64,000 nucleotides of DNA from Euphorbia lathyris (GCF_963576675.1 NC_088914.1:14859001-14923000); one strand, 5' to 3'. Counted from the stretch's first letter, positions 49,481 to 61,127 are shown. Translations and numbers: made by a program. The notes: a model not told the origin generated them from the sequence alone.

Positions 49481-49925
49481 TTGCCCTACGCCAAATTCTC
49501 GTATGGTGTCGAGACTTCCCCAAGTCTTCGGTTAGCCAACCGATGCTGAAGTGGTTTATCACCTTATATGCATCCCATAAATAGGTCTATTGGCAATCTG
49601 TCCCGCAAGGTCCCCTGTATATCAAACCTTACCCTAGAAAGGACACACACTATGGGCTATCTCAGTGGCCATATTTTCCATAAGGTTCCAGCCCTATGGA
49701 GACATCTGCCTATCTTCACAAAGATCGAATGCCCAACTCTCCTAGTCCCTAGTGGACTATGGTGGATCACTTACGCCATTACCAACTACTCTAGGAGTGG
49801 TGGAGATCCAATGAAAGAGAGCCCATATCCGTATAGTGTTTTTATACAAATTCAACATCCACAATCAACAGATGTTGATATCGTTCCATTCTTTACTCTA
49901 TATTGAAACCTCCTTGCAACCTTAT
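49480..49925. repeat. Dispersed repeat, copy 1
   Basis: AGTCCCTAGTGGACTA, GGTGGATCACTTACGCCATT and TCTAGGAGTGGTGGAGATCC recur with changes at 59390-59525. The 112-codon plus-strand frame at 49568-49906 covers this repeat and has no domain that I recognise. Confidence 0.55.
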
Positions 49926-50010
49926 ACTTGAGGTTAAGTTTGCCTATGGCCAAAGTGAGTTTGCCAAGGTCCCCTCCCCCCTCCCTTACACACTACAAAC
50001 TACAGTAATA

Positions 50011-50367
50011 CTCCCTCCGTCCCATTTTGATAGGTAATTTTTTAGTTGCACGGTAATTAAGAAATTTAGTTAAGACCATACATGTTTACTAAAATACCCA
50101 TGGAATAAATATGATGTAATAAATGATGTTAGTCAACTTATTAGTTTTGATTCAAAGTTTCTTGGTATTGTATTGGTTGAACGCAATTAATTGATATTGG
50201 GATAAAAAAAGTTAACCTCGTAAACATGAAAATTAAATTTATTAGAGCAATAAAACAAGGGTAATTTGGACTATTTAACACTTAACCACCACTTAAAAAT
50301 AGAAAAATGCCTATATTATGGGACAACCAAAATAGAAATTTTGCCTATCAAAATGGGACGGTGGGAG
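50011..50367. mobile_element. Stowaway MITE (Tc1/mariner type)
   Basis: Starts CTCCCTCCGTCCCATTTTGA and ends TCAAAATGGGACGGTGGGAG, a clear inverted pair, with TA on both sides (50009-50010 and 50368-50369). 357 bp, no coding sequence. The CTCCCTCCGTCCC end is diagnostic of plant Stowaway elements. Confidence 0.92.
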
Positions 50368-50369
50368 TA

Positions 50370-51298
50370 TAAATTATGAAACATGCCTCCAAAATCAGTT
50401 TATAAGAACCCACGAAATGAATCGAATAAGGGAAATAGAAAATACAAAATGCAGAGTCCATCGGTGCAGAACGAAATGGTAATTAGCGAGACATTATAGT
50501 ATGGGCCGAAATTTAGAGTGTATTAGGGATAAATTAATTTCATTAATAATTATAATTAGATTATAATTGTCAATTAAATTATAGAATTATCTGATAATAT
50601 TTATTAGAGGTTTTAATGTGATTATAACTCTAATTAATTATCCCTAACATAAATTAAATATCTAATTAGATTAGAGTTATTATTTAAATATAATTAGTTA
50701 TTATTTAGATAATAAATAAGTGTTTATTTAATTATCTAATTAGTAATTCTATTCCGTATTCCGAATTGAATTCTAATTGATTAATTAAATAATACAACTA
50801 GGGTTAGGATTTGAGAAGTCTATAAATAGACCCTCACCATAGGAATTTCGGCCAACACAAAGAAAAAGGTTAAGGAACTGTTCCGAAATCATCCTGGCTA
50901 AATTACTATCTTTCTTACTCTCTCTCTCTCTTTGATCTCATGTCAATTCCTTTAGAGGCAATCATTGCAATTGCTATTAATTGGTTGATTACTAACAATC
51001 TTTCTTTTCTGTGTTAATCATTGTTCGTGACTCACAGATTAAGAGTTGTGGGCACTTCGTTTGCAACTGTAGATAGTTCGTCAGATAATGTATTTCATTC
51101 TATCCCTCTTTGTATGAAATAACAATTAACGGATCTTGAAAAAGGGAAATAGATAAAATTTTATTATTCCGCTATGCGTAGACTTGTCCCCTTGAGATGA
51201 CTGAAATAATTATGATCAGTTGGGGACCGTAATGGTTTGCTAGAACCCACTTACGGTCATTGGGCTTCAAGCCCCCCATAGAATCGTGCACACACAAC
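50370..51298. other. AT-rich non-coding DNA with LTR-like promoter features
   Basis: No gene. ~50820-50935 has TATAAATAG, then TTTCGGCCAACACAAAG and a CTCTCTCTCT tract. This resembles the TATA-to-leader region of an LTR and the TTTTGGCCAACACA block in the next feature. No paired ends were found. Confidence 0.35.
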
Positions 51299-52021
51299 TG
51301 TTGGGATGAAATTTAAGCAATAAATACATGTTATGTATTTAATCAGAAAGGAACAACCTAATTAATGAACTGTAGGAATTAATTGATTATTTATTAAATA
51401 ACAAGTTAATCAATTTAGTATTAAAATTGATTATAGTTAATGAATAAACTTCCTAATGTAATTAATTAGTCAATTGATTAATTATTTTGTATCGGGGAAT
51501 TTATTAGTGTAACTGATAATTCAATTAAGTTCTTTCGGGCCTTAATGGTAATTGTTGGTTATTCTAATTAATTGAATTAAATAAATACTCATGGGAGTTA
51601 TTTATGAGATTGAATTAATTAGGAGTTAATTTGCAATCGACTAAAGTTACATTAAACCTAGTTAGGAAAGTATTTAAGGCCTAATTAAAAAGAGCAAAAA
51701 TTAACTCTAGCCTACATACAAAATTTTGGCCAACACATGAGCTCTCTCATTGCTCAGTGTTTGTCGATTCCTTTCTTGCTTCAGCTAGCACCGTTTTCAT
51801 TCCGATAGAGTTAGTGTACGAGACCTTTGGAGAATCAAACGACTTGTGGAATTCTTCAGCCATTTCAAGAAGAGATTTAACCCGTAAGTTCCTGATAACT
51901 TTTAGAAAATTTGTTTTAAGGTTTAATCCATCGTAATCTAACACGGTTTATAGTTTCTAGAAAATTTTAAGCGGTAGTATTCCACTGCACTTCGTTTATT
52001 TTCTATGATGAATCCCCAACA
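51299..52021. mobile_element. Candidate solo LTR (copia-like), TGTTGGG...CCCAACA
   Basis: 723 bp with 7-bp inverted ends TGTTGGG and CCCAACA, AT-rich U3-like DNA and a TTTTGGCCAACACATGAG segment. There is no internal coding region on either side. The flanks (acaac / aaagc) do not match, so the solo-LTR reading is unproven. Confidence 0.5.
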
Positions 52022-52827
52022 AAAGCATTGTAGATGCAGCTTTAGCTAACGCAGTGAATCATATCAATTTTTGCAATTCATGACATGGAAAGCAAAATTG
52101 ATCCTAATGATCTATATGGGATGAAAGCTAAATTAAAGACAACATAGAACTAAAGAACATCTTCTTCTCCAAATGATATTCAAGGAATTAACTCTAAAAA
52201 CTGAAGCAAGAAAGACAATGGCATTGGTCGGAGAAAAGTTTGCCCCTGATTGAAAGTGATGAAATAGTGTAAAGCCTCATGTCTTGCCCTTAATTTTCAT
52301 CGGAACATAGACATTATAATGGATTAATTTGCAAAGGATATTAACCTTTAGTTGAATTTCCAAATGGTTTTTCTAAAATAGTTTCCTTTGAGGTATTAGG
52401 AAATTCAACTTATTAAAACTACCTAATAACCCTTCTTTGGACAACCGACTTATTCGATTTAAGCCTACGTGATATAGTTTCTCATGTCACTACATCATTT
52501 TCTTTATCATATATAGAAGAAGAAACAATATGTAGGAATAACATTATTATATAAATTGTTGATGTCAACGTCTAAATAGCTTAACCATTTGAAATACAAC
52601 TAGAACCATGAAAATGTACTCTTCCAAAACACAACTTAAGAACTGTTATCTTTAAAATAATATTGAATCCTAAGTTTGACATAGCTATGATATAAAACAA
52701 GTCCCTTTGAATCTTGGGAACCAATATGATATAATGTGTGGTGGGGGGGGGTGGGGGTCCAACCACCATATAGAGCAAATCTACATATTCCGATACCCCT
52801 CGTAGTTCAACTCTTGAGTTGTTGTCC

Positions 52828-52920
52828 ACATATATCCTTATTGATCCGACTAGGACTAGTCGAAACTTAACGAACATATATCCTTATTGATCCGACTAGG
52901 ACTAGTCGAAACTTAACGAA
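52828..52920. repeat. Exact 46-bp tandem duplication
   Basis: ACATATATCCTTATTGATCC...ACTTAACGA occurs twice with no visible difference, starting at 52828 and 52874. It is therefore recent. Confidence 0.9.
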
Positions 52921-53006
52921 CGAATCTTGATCCTTTGTTATAGGGTCCATGATACATGAATCAACAATCGATATATGATTGGATTCACTTAATAGAACAA
53001 TACTTC

Positions 53007-53032
53007 ATATATATATATATATATATATATAT
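53007..53032. repeat. (AT)n microsatellite
   Basis: About 13 AT dinucleotides. Confidence 0.95.
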
Positions 53033-53640
53033 TACTCACTTGTGAGTTAACTGAATGTATCTAAGAAACAAACTTGTGATATATTTCTTGATGCCCCTTA
53101 AAAGCCACTTGAATCATTTCACTCACAAAATGTTTGATTTCTTATTCTTGGACCTTTTGTTCCCTTTTTATGGCATATTCATAAGGTTCTTTAGCATATT
53201 TCTTACCTTTACTGTTGAAGCGTTTATGCTGCCTTGATCGTTGGTGTTATTTCCAATTGAACATGCCTCATATAATGTGGCTCAATATCGATCTAAATCG
53301 ATGGTAGGCAATCCACCTCAAGTTTGAGGTGGTTAACAACATCATCAAAAGTCTTGATATTATGTGTGTGTTATGTGTATCTTGGTATGCTCCAAACTAT
53401 TAGGTAAGTAATGGACAACGACTTGGACCTTCTACTCATTGGTCACCGAGAAAAACGCTAGGGACTAAACAGTTTACCGTGTGTTTTTGAAAATACAGGG
53501 ACTAAACAATGTGTTTTGTCAAAATATAGGGACTAATAAATTAATTACCCTTAAAAATATTATGTTACTTTTTTTAAATTATTTAAACTCTATTACACAA
53601 TTTTTATGTTTTATTATTTATTTGAATATTGTTAGGATTA

Positions 53641-54892
53641 ATTGGGTATTGATCTAATTAATCCAACCCGTCCGAAATGGAATGGGACAAGCCCATCTTA
53701 AGAGATGGAGGATTAGGGTTTTAGCTTCCTATAAATAAGCTTAACCCTAATCACCACATAACATAATAAGAAAAGGTTGCCTCCTCCTCCTCTCATGTGC
53801 CTCCTCTCTCTCTCTTCTTATTCACTTTAGTATGTGGATTATTCAGTCTTCCCCGGCTAACGCTGTGTGGCTGTTTGTTACCGGTGGTACAAGATCGTTG
53901 TACTAAGATCCGTTAGCTACTCTGAGAGATCTAGAGGTTCTGCTATTTAATAAGGTACGCCGAATCCGTATATCTTAAAATGGATTAATTGCCGTTAATC
54001 CCTTCAAATATGTTTAATTATGATTTATAAGATATTTTACTATAAATTATTTCACTTTCATTGAATTTACATAATGTTGAAATTCAATGAAAATGAATTC
54101 AATTAATGTATTAATTGTTTTCATTTATTTGATCCTTCTTGAAGTTATTTTTGTTTTTAGTTAGTTTTTTTAATATTGAGATTTAATTTTTAGATACTTT
54201 TTGTGAGTCTTTTTTACGATATTTTAGTGGATATTTAATTATTATTTGTTGTATTGTTTTCTATTCTCTTTTGTTTTTTTAATCAGATTCTCTTTTATTT
54301 TTTAATTATATAATTTAAGTTGTTATGTTCTGAACTTTTATTTTTCTTTAGTTTATTTCATTGTAATTTAATCAATTTCTTTCACTTTTCATTCGGTTTT
54401 GAGAAAAAGTGAATTTGTGTGAGTTTGTAATGTTACTATTTGGAATTGTTTTGAAAAAAACTGTATTAGACATGGTTTTTTTTTCTGTTTTATTATTTTT
54501 TAATACAATGAATCGAGTTTTCATAAACTTTCAGCAGATTTACATAGTTCTTAAATTGAAATAAAGTGTGTTAAAATTTTATGTTTTTATTGTTTTTATT
54601 TATTTCATGATTTGTAGTTCTTTATGTTTTAGAGGATTTTTTTTATATATTAATTCTTACTTGTATCAGAATTGTGATGACGTTATATTGTTTTTGTGTT
54701 TCAGTTTGTGACCTTTTGAATTTTTTTTTTGTTTTGTGATTTTGTTGAATCTCTATATTTAAAAACATGAGTTTTTTTGAGCTGTAAATTTGTTTTATTG
54801 GATAATTTTGAAAGTTTATGGAGAAATCATAAACAAAAATGTTGTTGTTGGTTTTTTCTCTAGAGTTTGTATGTAGGTTGTGATATCAGACT
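53641..54892. other. Non-coding DNA
   Basis: The first ~320 bp have TATAAATAAG and a CCTCCTCCTCCTCTC/CTCTCTCTC tract, like the R/U5 part of an LTR. The remainder (54000-54890) is strongly T-rich and without features. Confidence 0.35.
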
Positions 54893-55440
54893 AAATGATA
54901 TCACATGCTTGACGTCGTCACTATCCTTATTGTGGCCCAAGCCCAAGCATAATAAGGGCCCAAACACGACCTAGACGGCACCAGACCCATTTCCACAAGT
55001 CAGAGACGACCACTACGGCCCAAGCCTAACGAGCGGCGACCCATTACGGCTTATGAGGTTCAAAGCACAAAGCTCCAAGGAATCTTATAGAATCCTACAA
55101 GACAAACTATTCCTCCTAGGATTCGGACTCCTTAAAGGATCAGGAATCCTAGCTCTGTAAGGATTTTCAAAGAAGATGACAACTTTAAACCTAATCCAAG
55201 CCTATAAATACATAGGTATAGACACAAGGTTCGGTACGTTAACTACTATCTCTAAACTAGTCCATACCCTTCCATTCGGTCTTAAATCACAAACTGACTT
55301 AGGCATCAGAGCGGGTTTGGCGGACTCTGGCCCCATCTGACCTACATACTGTTTTGTAGGCTCAACACGACGTCGGATCAGCATCACGATTTGGACACGC
55401 AACAAGATATAAGATAACAAGTTAATGTTCGTGCGGTGAG
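54893..55440 (+). mobile_element. LTR-like fragment (gypsy or TRIM)
   Basis: The block starts near TGATATCAGAC. It holds GCCCAAGCCCAAGC and GGCCCAAACACGACC motifs, CCTATAAATACATAGG (TATA near 55203) and a GCATCAGAGCGGGTTTGGCG segment followed by TTTTGTAGG, as seen near the 3' end of many plant gypsy/TRIM LTRs. The partner LTR and PBS are not visible. Confidence 0.4.
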
Positions 55441-55652
55441 CGTGGAGTTCCATTATCCAAATGTGGCAAATAAAGATAAACAACTTCATCTCTGTATGCT
55501 TCTATCTAAATCCAGATCCTCTATTACAAAGGCCATCTTTCTATGTATTTTATTTAGATTGCTCGTATTATAGAGAATAGGTCTTACACAATTTCTCACG
55601 AATTAGCAACGCACATGCCAATGGGAAAGACTCTTAAATCTCTCATTGAGAG

Positions 55653-55796
55653 ATGAAGAATGGCCTCGATGTTTTTTTTTATTTTCAAGGAAGAAGACGA
55701 GCTCCCCTGAGTATTTAGCTGGAAAAATCCTTAAGAAGTTCAAAAACCTTAGCCTTTATAATCCCGACATTTTGAAGTGTGAGCTCCTTGAATGCG
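55653..55796 (+). pseudogene. Captured host exon, left arm copy
   Basis: ATG at 55653 opens an exon that ends at a GT donor (TGCG|GTAC) after 55796. The piece KFKNLSLYNPDILKCELLEC is readable. A run of T replaces part of the early coding sequence, and an extra C (GCTCCCCTGAG) breaks the frame relative to the right arm. The N-terminal pattern (VFDF-x-EEDELPE in the other arm, then LGKFKN and DP/NPDILK-ELLEC) resembles the N-terminus of plant ULP2-type SUMO proteases as I remember them. That identity is tentative. Confidence 0.5.
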
Positions 55797-57087
55797 GTAC
55801 CCATTCTCGTTTTGCACTGGAAACTTTCCTTTTCTTAAATTGCTCATTGATTAGGTCCTTTTCAGGTTCTCCTTTTATGCATAAAGTTTCAGTGAAAGCA
55901 CCAGTAGATTTAGGTGAATTAGTTTTTCTCACTCTGATATGACATGGAGATTCGAGTGATGCCATGGAAGTGGAATTCAGCAGTCTGCATGTTTTAACTT
56001 ATTGATTGATTACTATTTTTTGCGGATTACTTGACCAGTTTGAACTACATTTGCTGCTATAGTGCATGGGCATTCATGATTTTGCTGCAGCTGGTAGAAT
56101 TGATTATTTAGTTCCAAAGCAATGTATGCATATTATCGCGATGGTTGTTTTTTTTACCTATTGTGAGAAGTGGTAAACACAAGTCCTAAGAATCAATGAA
56201 GTTCCGAACCTTTTATGATTTTGTTCTTCCTTTGTGCTCGAGTTGGGAGTGGGACAGGAAGCTATTTGTTTATTTTTGTCGAGTAAGATACTTTTACGAT
56301 GTGGACATGATTCATGAGGTTTTTAGGTTACAATATGGTGACAACATTGGGAATTTATCTCAAAAGTGTTCAGGCATATATGGATGAGGAAATAATTCTC
56401 TCTGATGTTCATACAAACATGGTGCATTAATTCAGGTTCCAACAGCCCATAACAAAATAACAGAGAGAATTATTTCCTCATCCATATATGCCCAATCACT
56501 TTTGAGATAAATTCCCAGTGTTGTCACCATATTGTGACCTAAAAACCTCATGAATCATATCCATATCGTAAAAGTATCTTACTTAATAAAAATAAACAAA
56601 TAGCTTCCTTTCCCACTCCCAACTCGAGCAAAAAGGGAGAACAAAATCATAAAAGTTTCAGAACTTAATTGATTCTTATGACTTGTGTTTACCACTTCTC
56701 ACAATGGGTAAAAAAACAAACTATCGCGATAATATGCATACATTTCTTTAGAACTAAATAACCAATTCTACCAGCTGCAACAAAATCCCGAATGCCTCTG
56801 CACTATAGCAGCAAATGTAGTTCAAACTGGTCAAGTAATCCGCCAAACAAAAATACGAGATCCTATATTAATCAATCAATAAGTTAAAACATGCAGACTG
56901 CTGAATTCCACTTCCATGGCATCACTCGGATGTCCTTGTCCCAGTTTTCCATATCAGAGTGAGAAAAACTAATTCACCTATAATCTACTGGTCATTTCAC
57001 TGAAACTTTTTACAGAAAAGGAGAACCTGAAAAGGACCTAATCAATGAGCAATTTGTGAAAAGGAAGTGAAAAACGAGAATGGGTAC

Positions 57088-57225
57088 CGCATTCAAGGAG
57101 CTCACACTTCAAAATATCGAGATTATAAAGGCTAGGGTTTTGAACTTGCCAAGGATTTTGCGAGCTGAATACTCAGGGAGCTCGTCTTCTTCCTTGAAAT
57201 CGAAAACGTCGAGGTCGTTCTTCAT
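57088..57225 (-). pseudogene. Captured host exon, right arm copy
   Basis: Minus strand. ATG at 57225-57223 starts MKNDLDVFDFKEEDELPEYS, open for about 30 codons. A one-base loss then shifts the frame relative to the left arm before the same GT donor (57087-57086). The two arms have lesions at different places, so each decayed separately after the duplication. No further exons of the parent gene are present. Confidence 0.55.
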
Positions 57226-57415
57226 TTTTCAAAGACAGATTTAAGAGTCTATCCCATTGGCTTGTGCATTGCTAATTCACACAAAATCTTGTAACACATA
57301 TTCTCTGTAATACGAGCAATCTAAATAAAGTACATAGAAAGATGGCCTCTGTAATAGAGGATCTGGATTTAGATATGAGCATATAGAGATGAAGTTGTTT
57401 ATCTTTATTTTCGCC

Positions 57416-58160
57416 ATTTCAAGGTTTTCACCATTCACTAGGTTTTATCTTTATTCGTCACATCGAGCTTTATTTTTCATTCGCTTTATCGGGCTTTCTT
57501 TTATGCTAGTGTTTGGTATTGGTTGCAGTACTAGCGATTCACTTGTACTCATTGGTAAGTATTGAAACAACTCCAAAAGTGGAGTCATACCCTGTCCATC
57601 ATTAAAAGATTGTGCTAAGGCATAAAAGCTATGCCCACTTACTTTGGAGATCAATGTCTTGATCCATTGTACAGACTTTATGACGGAAGACTCTGTTTGC
57701 ATTGGCCATGTTGGCAAATATCGAATTCGTTGTAATGAATATTTATAGAATTTTTCATTCATCTTAGAACCAATTTAACAATTCCTTCACATCGGTTCCT
57801 GGCTCTAGAATGAGCTTATTTAAAGGATAAAATCGAGTAAATATTGTATGAAAATAATCCATAATAGAACTTAAATTGTGCTTGTTTCAATACCACATAT
57901 AATGGTCATAACCATAAAATTACTACTGCACATAAATATCACTTTCATAATGCCTACTAGTCAGCCAGTAAAGTAAATATACTTTCACAATGTCTACTAG
58001 TCAATCATAAGGACATCATGTCTACTAGTCAGCTAGTAAAGTAAATATACTTTCACAAGGAAAGTTTCAAGGGTTGTTACCTACCAATTCTATGCAGATA
58101 TCGACTGTAAAAATTATCACCACATCGAATTCTTTTTGCTTTCAATTTCATTCAAAACAG
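57416..58160. other. Non-coding DNA with a small direct repeat
   Basis: No gene. CTACTAGTCAGCCAGTAAAG-TAAATATACTTTCACAA occurs at ~57953 and again at ~58021, ~68 bp apart. A 103-codon minus-strand frame at 57451-57762 has no recognised domain. Confidence 0.4.
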
Positions 58161-58164
58161 ATTC

Positions 58165-59355
58165 TAGCAAGTGCACTAGATACAAGTAATAAAATGATAA
58201 GTAGAGTATCGTCTCCTCAGGGATTGATGACCAAATTTTACTAGAAAAACCTTGCAGAACAGGGTGTTCGTGGTGTATGATTTTCTTTAGTTGAGAAATG
58301 ATTTGTTATGGTGAAATAGAACTACTAATGATAAAGATTCAATTGAAGAAAATGTGTTTGTTATAAATAAAAGAGAGAACATGTTAAGCCATAGCGGAAC
58401 AGGTTACTTTCAACCTCTAACATCCTATTTATTCCTGAATGATGTAAAGTGAAGTCAAGGTCTCTGCTTTAAAGCTCACTTAAGTCAACTTCTGTGTGTT
58501 CTTAAGATTCTAAGATGTACTGCAACCTTAAGTGTCCTTAATGTTGGTTCTTTCTTGCATTACGAGTGAAACAACATTTCAGTTTAGAAAACCCTTGATA
58601 CAATCCCCTAACATTCCTGTTTCGGGTATTGGACGTTTGATAAAAAGTTCCATGAAGATGAAAGCAGTTCCCTATCATTCATCTAACACTAAGATACATG
58701 CATATAGCAATGGAATAAAAGCTTTATCAAACAAAACATCATATATCATCATTCATTCATAAAAAGGAAAATAGAAGACTTACATAACCAGCCCTTGCTG
58801 GCCTAACCAGTTCAAAACGACTACTCACTCATGCTAAAGAGTGAACAGCCTGAGTTGTATCTATAGAAGTCCATGGAAGGAGTCATAATGTTACGTAGAG
58901 AGCTTCTCTCTCTAAAATTGTCTCCAAAATTATCCATCTCCTTTCCCAAAAGTCTATCTTTCTTTCCCTCCACTACCGATATAAATAGGAGGGAAAAAGA
59001 TAACAAGTACACAAAATAAACTAAAATATTACAAAAACAGAAAGATTGTTCAAAAGATCGGGGATTGCTAAAAGTGGTTATAAAATGTTTTGACCCTTGA
59101 ACACTCAAGGGTCGATTGGTCATGTCATCATGTTGCATTTTGCCGCCCATTTCTGCCCGCTCCTGCCCGCTTGTAAATTCGCTGTCCGTCATCAGTACTG
59201 ACCGTTATCCGCTGGATCAAAGTGTGCACTTCTCCTATTGGTTGTTGCAAAACAGGCTGCATAACAGCCTTTTTGACTTTATCATTTCAAATCTGCATAA
59301 AACACTAATTAGTCCTTCTTTTAAGTAATCTTACGCCTATAACACCCCTAATTTA
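58165..59355 (-). mobile_element. LTR-like sequence (diverged solo LTR candidate)
   Basis: The lower edge (CTAGCAAGTGCACTAGATAC, AAGTAATAAAATGATAAGT, ATCGTCTCCTCAGGG) matches the lower edge of the block at 2599. The upper edge near 59355 (ACACCCCTAATTTATCAC) is only loosely like that of the other copy. The interior is non-coding and unrelated by eye. Treat as the same class, not the same family. Confidence 0.4.
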
Positions 59356-59389
59356 TCACAAATAGTATGTTTAATTGTAGTCATTTTCA

Positions 59390-59525
59390 TGCCTAACAAG
59401 ATATCTGCCTCTCTTCATGAAGGTCGAATGCCTGACTCTCATAGTCCCTAGTGGACTAGGATGGATCGCTTAAGCCATTACCGACTACTCCAGGAGTGGT
59501 GGAGATCCAACGCTAGAGAGCTGAC
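59390..59525. repeat. Dispersed repeat, copy 2 (partial)
   Basis: CATAGTCCCTAGTGGACTAG, GATGGATCGCTTAAGCCATT and CCAGGAGTGGTGGAGATCC match the repeat at ~49690-49825, ~83-85% by eye. It lies between two LTR-like blocks. Confidence 0.6.
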
Positions 59526-60438
59526 GCACCTCAGCGGCGTCGGTCACCGCTGAGGCTGAATAAGGGATAAGTGTACCCCGTTGTTATCAAGTAATAAAAT
59601 ATGGACAAGTCCAGGTATCGAATCCACAGGATTTATTTACTACAAGTATCGAGCTACTTGGTCTCAGGTGTTATCTAGGCTGTGTGGGTTTTGAGTTTGT
59701 TTTGATTAAGTTAATCTACTCCTAGTTGAATTATTCTATTCCTAGCTAAGTTATACTAATCCTAATTTAAATTAAACTACTCCTAGGTGATCTTTTACCA
59801 ATGTAATTACCCGAAGGAACATGAAGGGATACGATGATAATGAAAATAGATTGTTTAGACAACGGAATTAAAACCTAATCTAAGTCACTTGTGTCTGAGG
59901 CGATTAACCCTACCTATCCTCCTGAGGTCCCTAGTTCGTGATTCCCTTGTAAGGCCGAAACTAGCTCTAAGGCTCAGCAATTTGGGCTTAATCTTCTATA
60001 GGGCCGTCAATCCTATAGGCAGTGACTAGGTCAGATTCAGCTCGCAATATGTGCCAACTTAATTTTGGGATTATCGAATGAGTTAAACCAATCAAACAAA
60101 GCGTAAGACAAAGATTAAAGCAATAAAACAATTGAATAAACAAAACTATAATATATATCAAAGATGAAAAGTATTGTCACGAAGATACAATGAGCCTAGG
60201 ATTCATAGCATGGATCAGAGGCTAGACAGAATGTAAAAGAAGAAAAATACCTTTCAGGGAACCTGTCTACCAATGCAGGCGTCTTCTTAGGACTTAAGGA
60301 TGGAACTTGAGCAATCCTCGACGGACGGAGCTTCGGAGCTGTCTTCAATGGAGGTTGAGGAAGATGGAGAGGATTTCTTAAGGTGGAAGCTAGGTTTTTA
60401 CAAAGATAAAAGATATCTAATTTACAATTGAAAATTCC

Positions 60439-60446
60439 TATTTATA
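60439..60446 (-). promoter_or_regulatory. TATA box of the Athila-like LTR
   Basis: Minus-strand TATAAATA in AT-rich DNA, downstream of the GC-rich array in LTR orientation. Confidence 0.5.
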
Positions 60447-60599
60447 GACGCAGTTCGGGCCCTCTTTCTGACCTAATTCGTATCCTTTTGCAGGTGGAAA
60501 GTCATGGGGTCAATCGTGTCTTCGTGGGGCCGAGAATCAGTCTTTTGACTGATTCCCGTAGGGCAGCTCGACGCGAGCTGGCCATGCCAGCTCGGTCGA

Positions 60600-60720
60600 G
60601 CAGGCCCCTGAGGGCCAGCTCGGCCGAGCAGCGCCTGGGCAGCTCGCCGAGCAGCGCCTGGGATGCTAGCCGAGCAGCGCTTGGGCTGCTCGCCGAGCAG
60701 CGCCTCGGCTGCTCGCTGGT
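60600..60720. repeat. GC-rich 23-bp tandem array in the Athila-like LTR
   Basis: GCCGAGCAGCGCCTGGG-like units start at 60623, 60646, 60669 and 60692, an exact 23-bp period, with diverged copies on both sides. CTGCTCG and CGAGCAG within the units can pair. On the minus strand it lies ~155 bp upstream of the TATA box. Confidence 0.85.
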
Positions 60721-61127
60721 GCCCAATTCGTCGATCGACTGCTGGGGGTCCCTGAGATGCGATTTTTGCCTGAAATTGATCATGTTTTAACCTGCACACG
60801 CACATAAATTTCAAACAACATTAGTTCCGAGGCTAAATTGACCCGCCAATCGCTTATTTTGGAGTAAACACTTCGTTTGGTGCGAATTTTGGCGGATCAA
60901 TTAGCTATAAAAGATAATGGAAATTTAACGTACATGCCAATTTGGCCATATTTGCCTAAAATAACCAGAAAACGAGCCTAAACAACGAAAAGTAAACAGA
61001 ACATATTGAATTTCTAACTAACTCACACAAAAGCATATAAATGCGAGAATTGCTCGCTTATTCATGAAATAACGCTAAAAACCGTCCTAAAACCGTACCC
61101 AAAGATAGGGGTTTTTGACCCCTATCA

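Larger units (their letters stand above)
52022..53640. other. Non-coding DNA with two simple repeats
   Basis: No gene is recognised. A 46-bp exact tandem duplication lies at 52828-52920 and an (AT)n microsatellite at 53007-53032. A (G)n-rich run is near 52740-52757. Confidence 0.45.
55465..57415. repeat. Very long inverted repeat (arms ~0.95 kb, 56-bp spacer)
   Basis: The left arm 55465-56404 and right arm 56461-57415 are reverse complements with small indels, ~90% identical by eye. Examples are AGTTTGAACTACATTTGCTG and its complement near 56039 and 56812, and GGTGACAACA facing TGTTGTCACC close to the centre. The outer ends fade at AAATAAAGATAAACAAC. Transcription across it would give a hairpin of ~940 bp. 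Each arm carries the same gene fragment (separate entries). Confidence 0.88.
59557..61127 (-). repeat. 3' LTR of an Athila-like Ty3/gypsy element
   Basis: Minus strand: starts TGATAGGGGTCAAAAACCCC at 61127, ends ...GGTACACTTATCCCTTATTCA near 59557 (~1.57 kb). A polypurine tract lies directly upstream (61128-61140). It includes a TATAAATA box (60446-60439) and a GC-rich 23-bp tandem array. The lower-edge motif relates it to the LTR-like blocks at 2599 and 58165. Confidence 0.65.

Noticed and set aside
49568..49906. 112-codon frame as a small gene
   Set aside because: It lies within a dispersed repeat whose second copy at 59390 does not keep the frame.
51747..51944. 65-codon minus-strand frame
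   Set aside because: It lies inside the candidate solo LTR and has no domain.
53000..53400. Copia gag zinc-finger remnant on the minus strand
   Set aside because: A Lys-rich stretch looked suggestive, but the CCHC pattern could not be aligned in any frame.
60428..60814. Frames of 93-120 codons on both strands
   Set aside because: They are produced by the GC-rich 23-bp array in the LTR.
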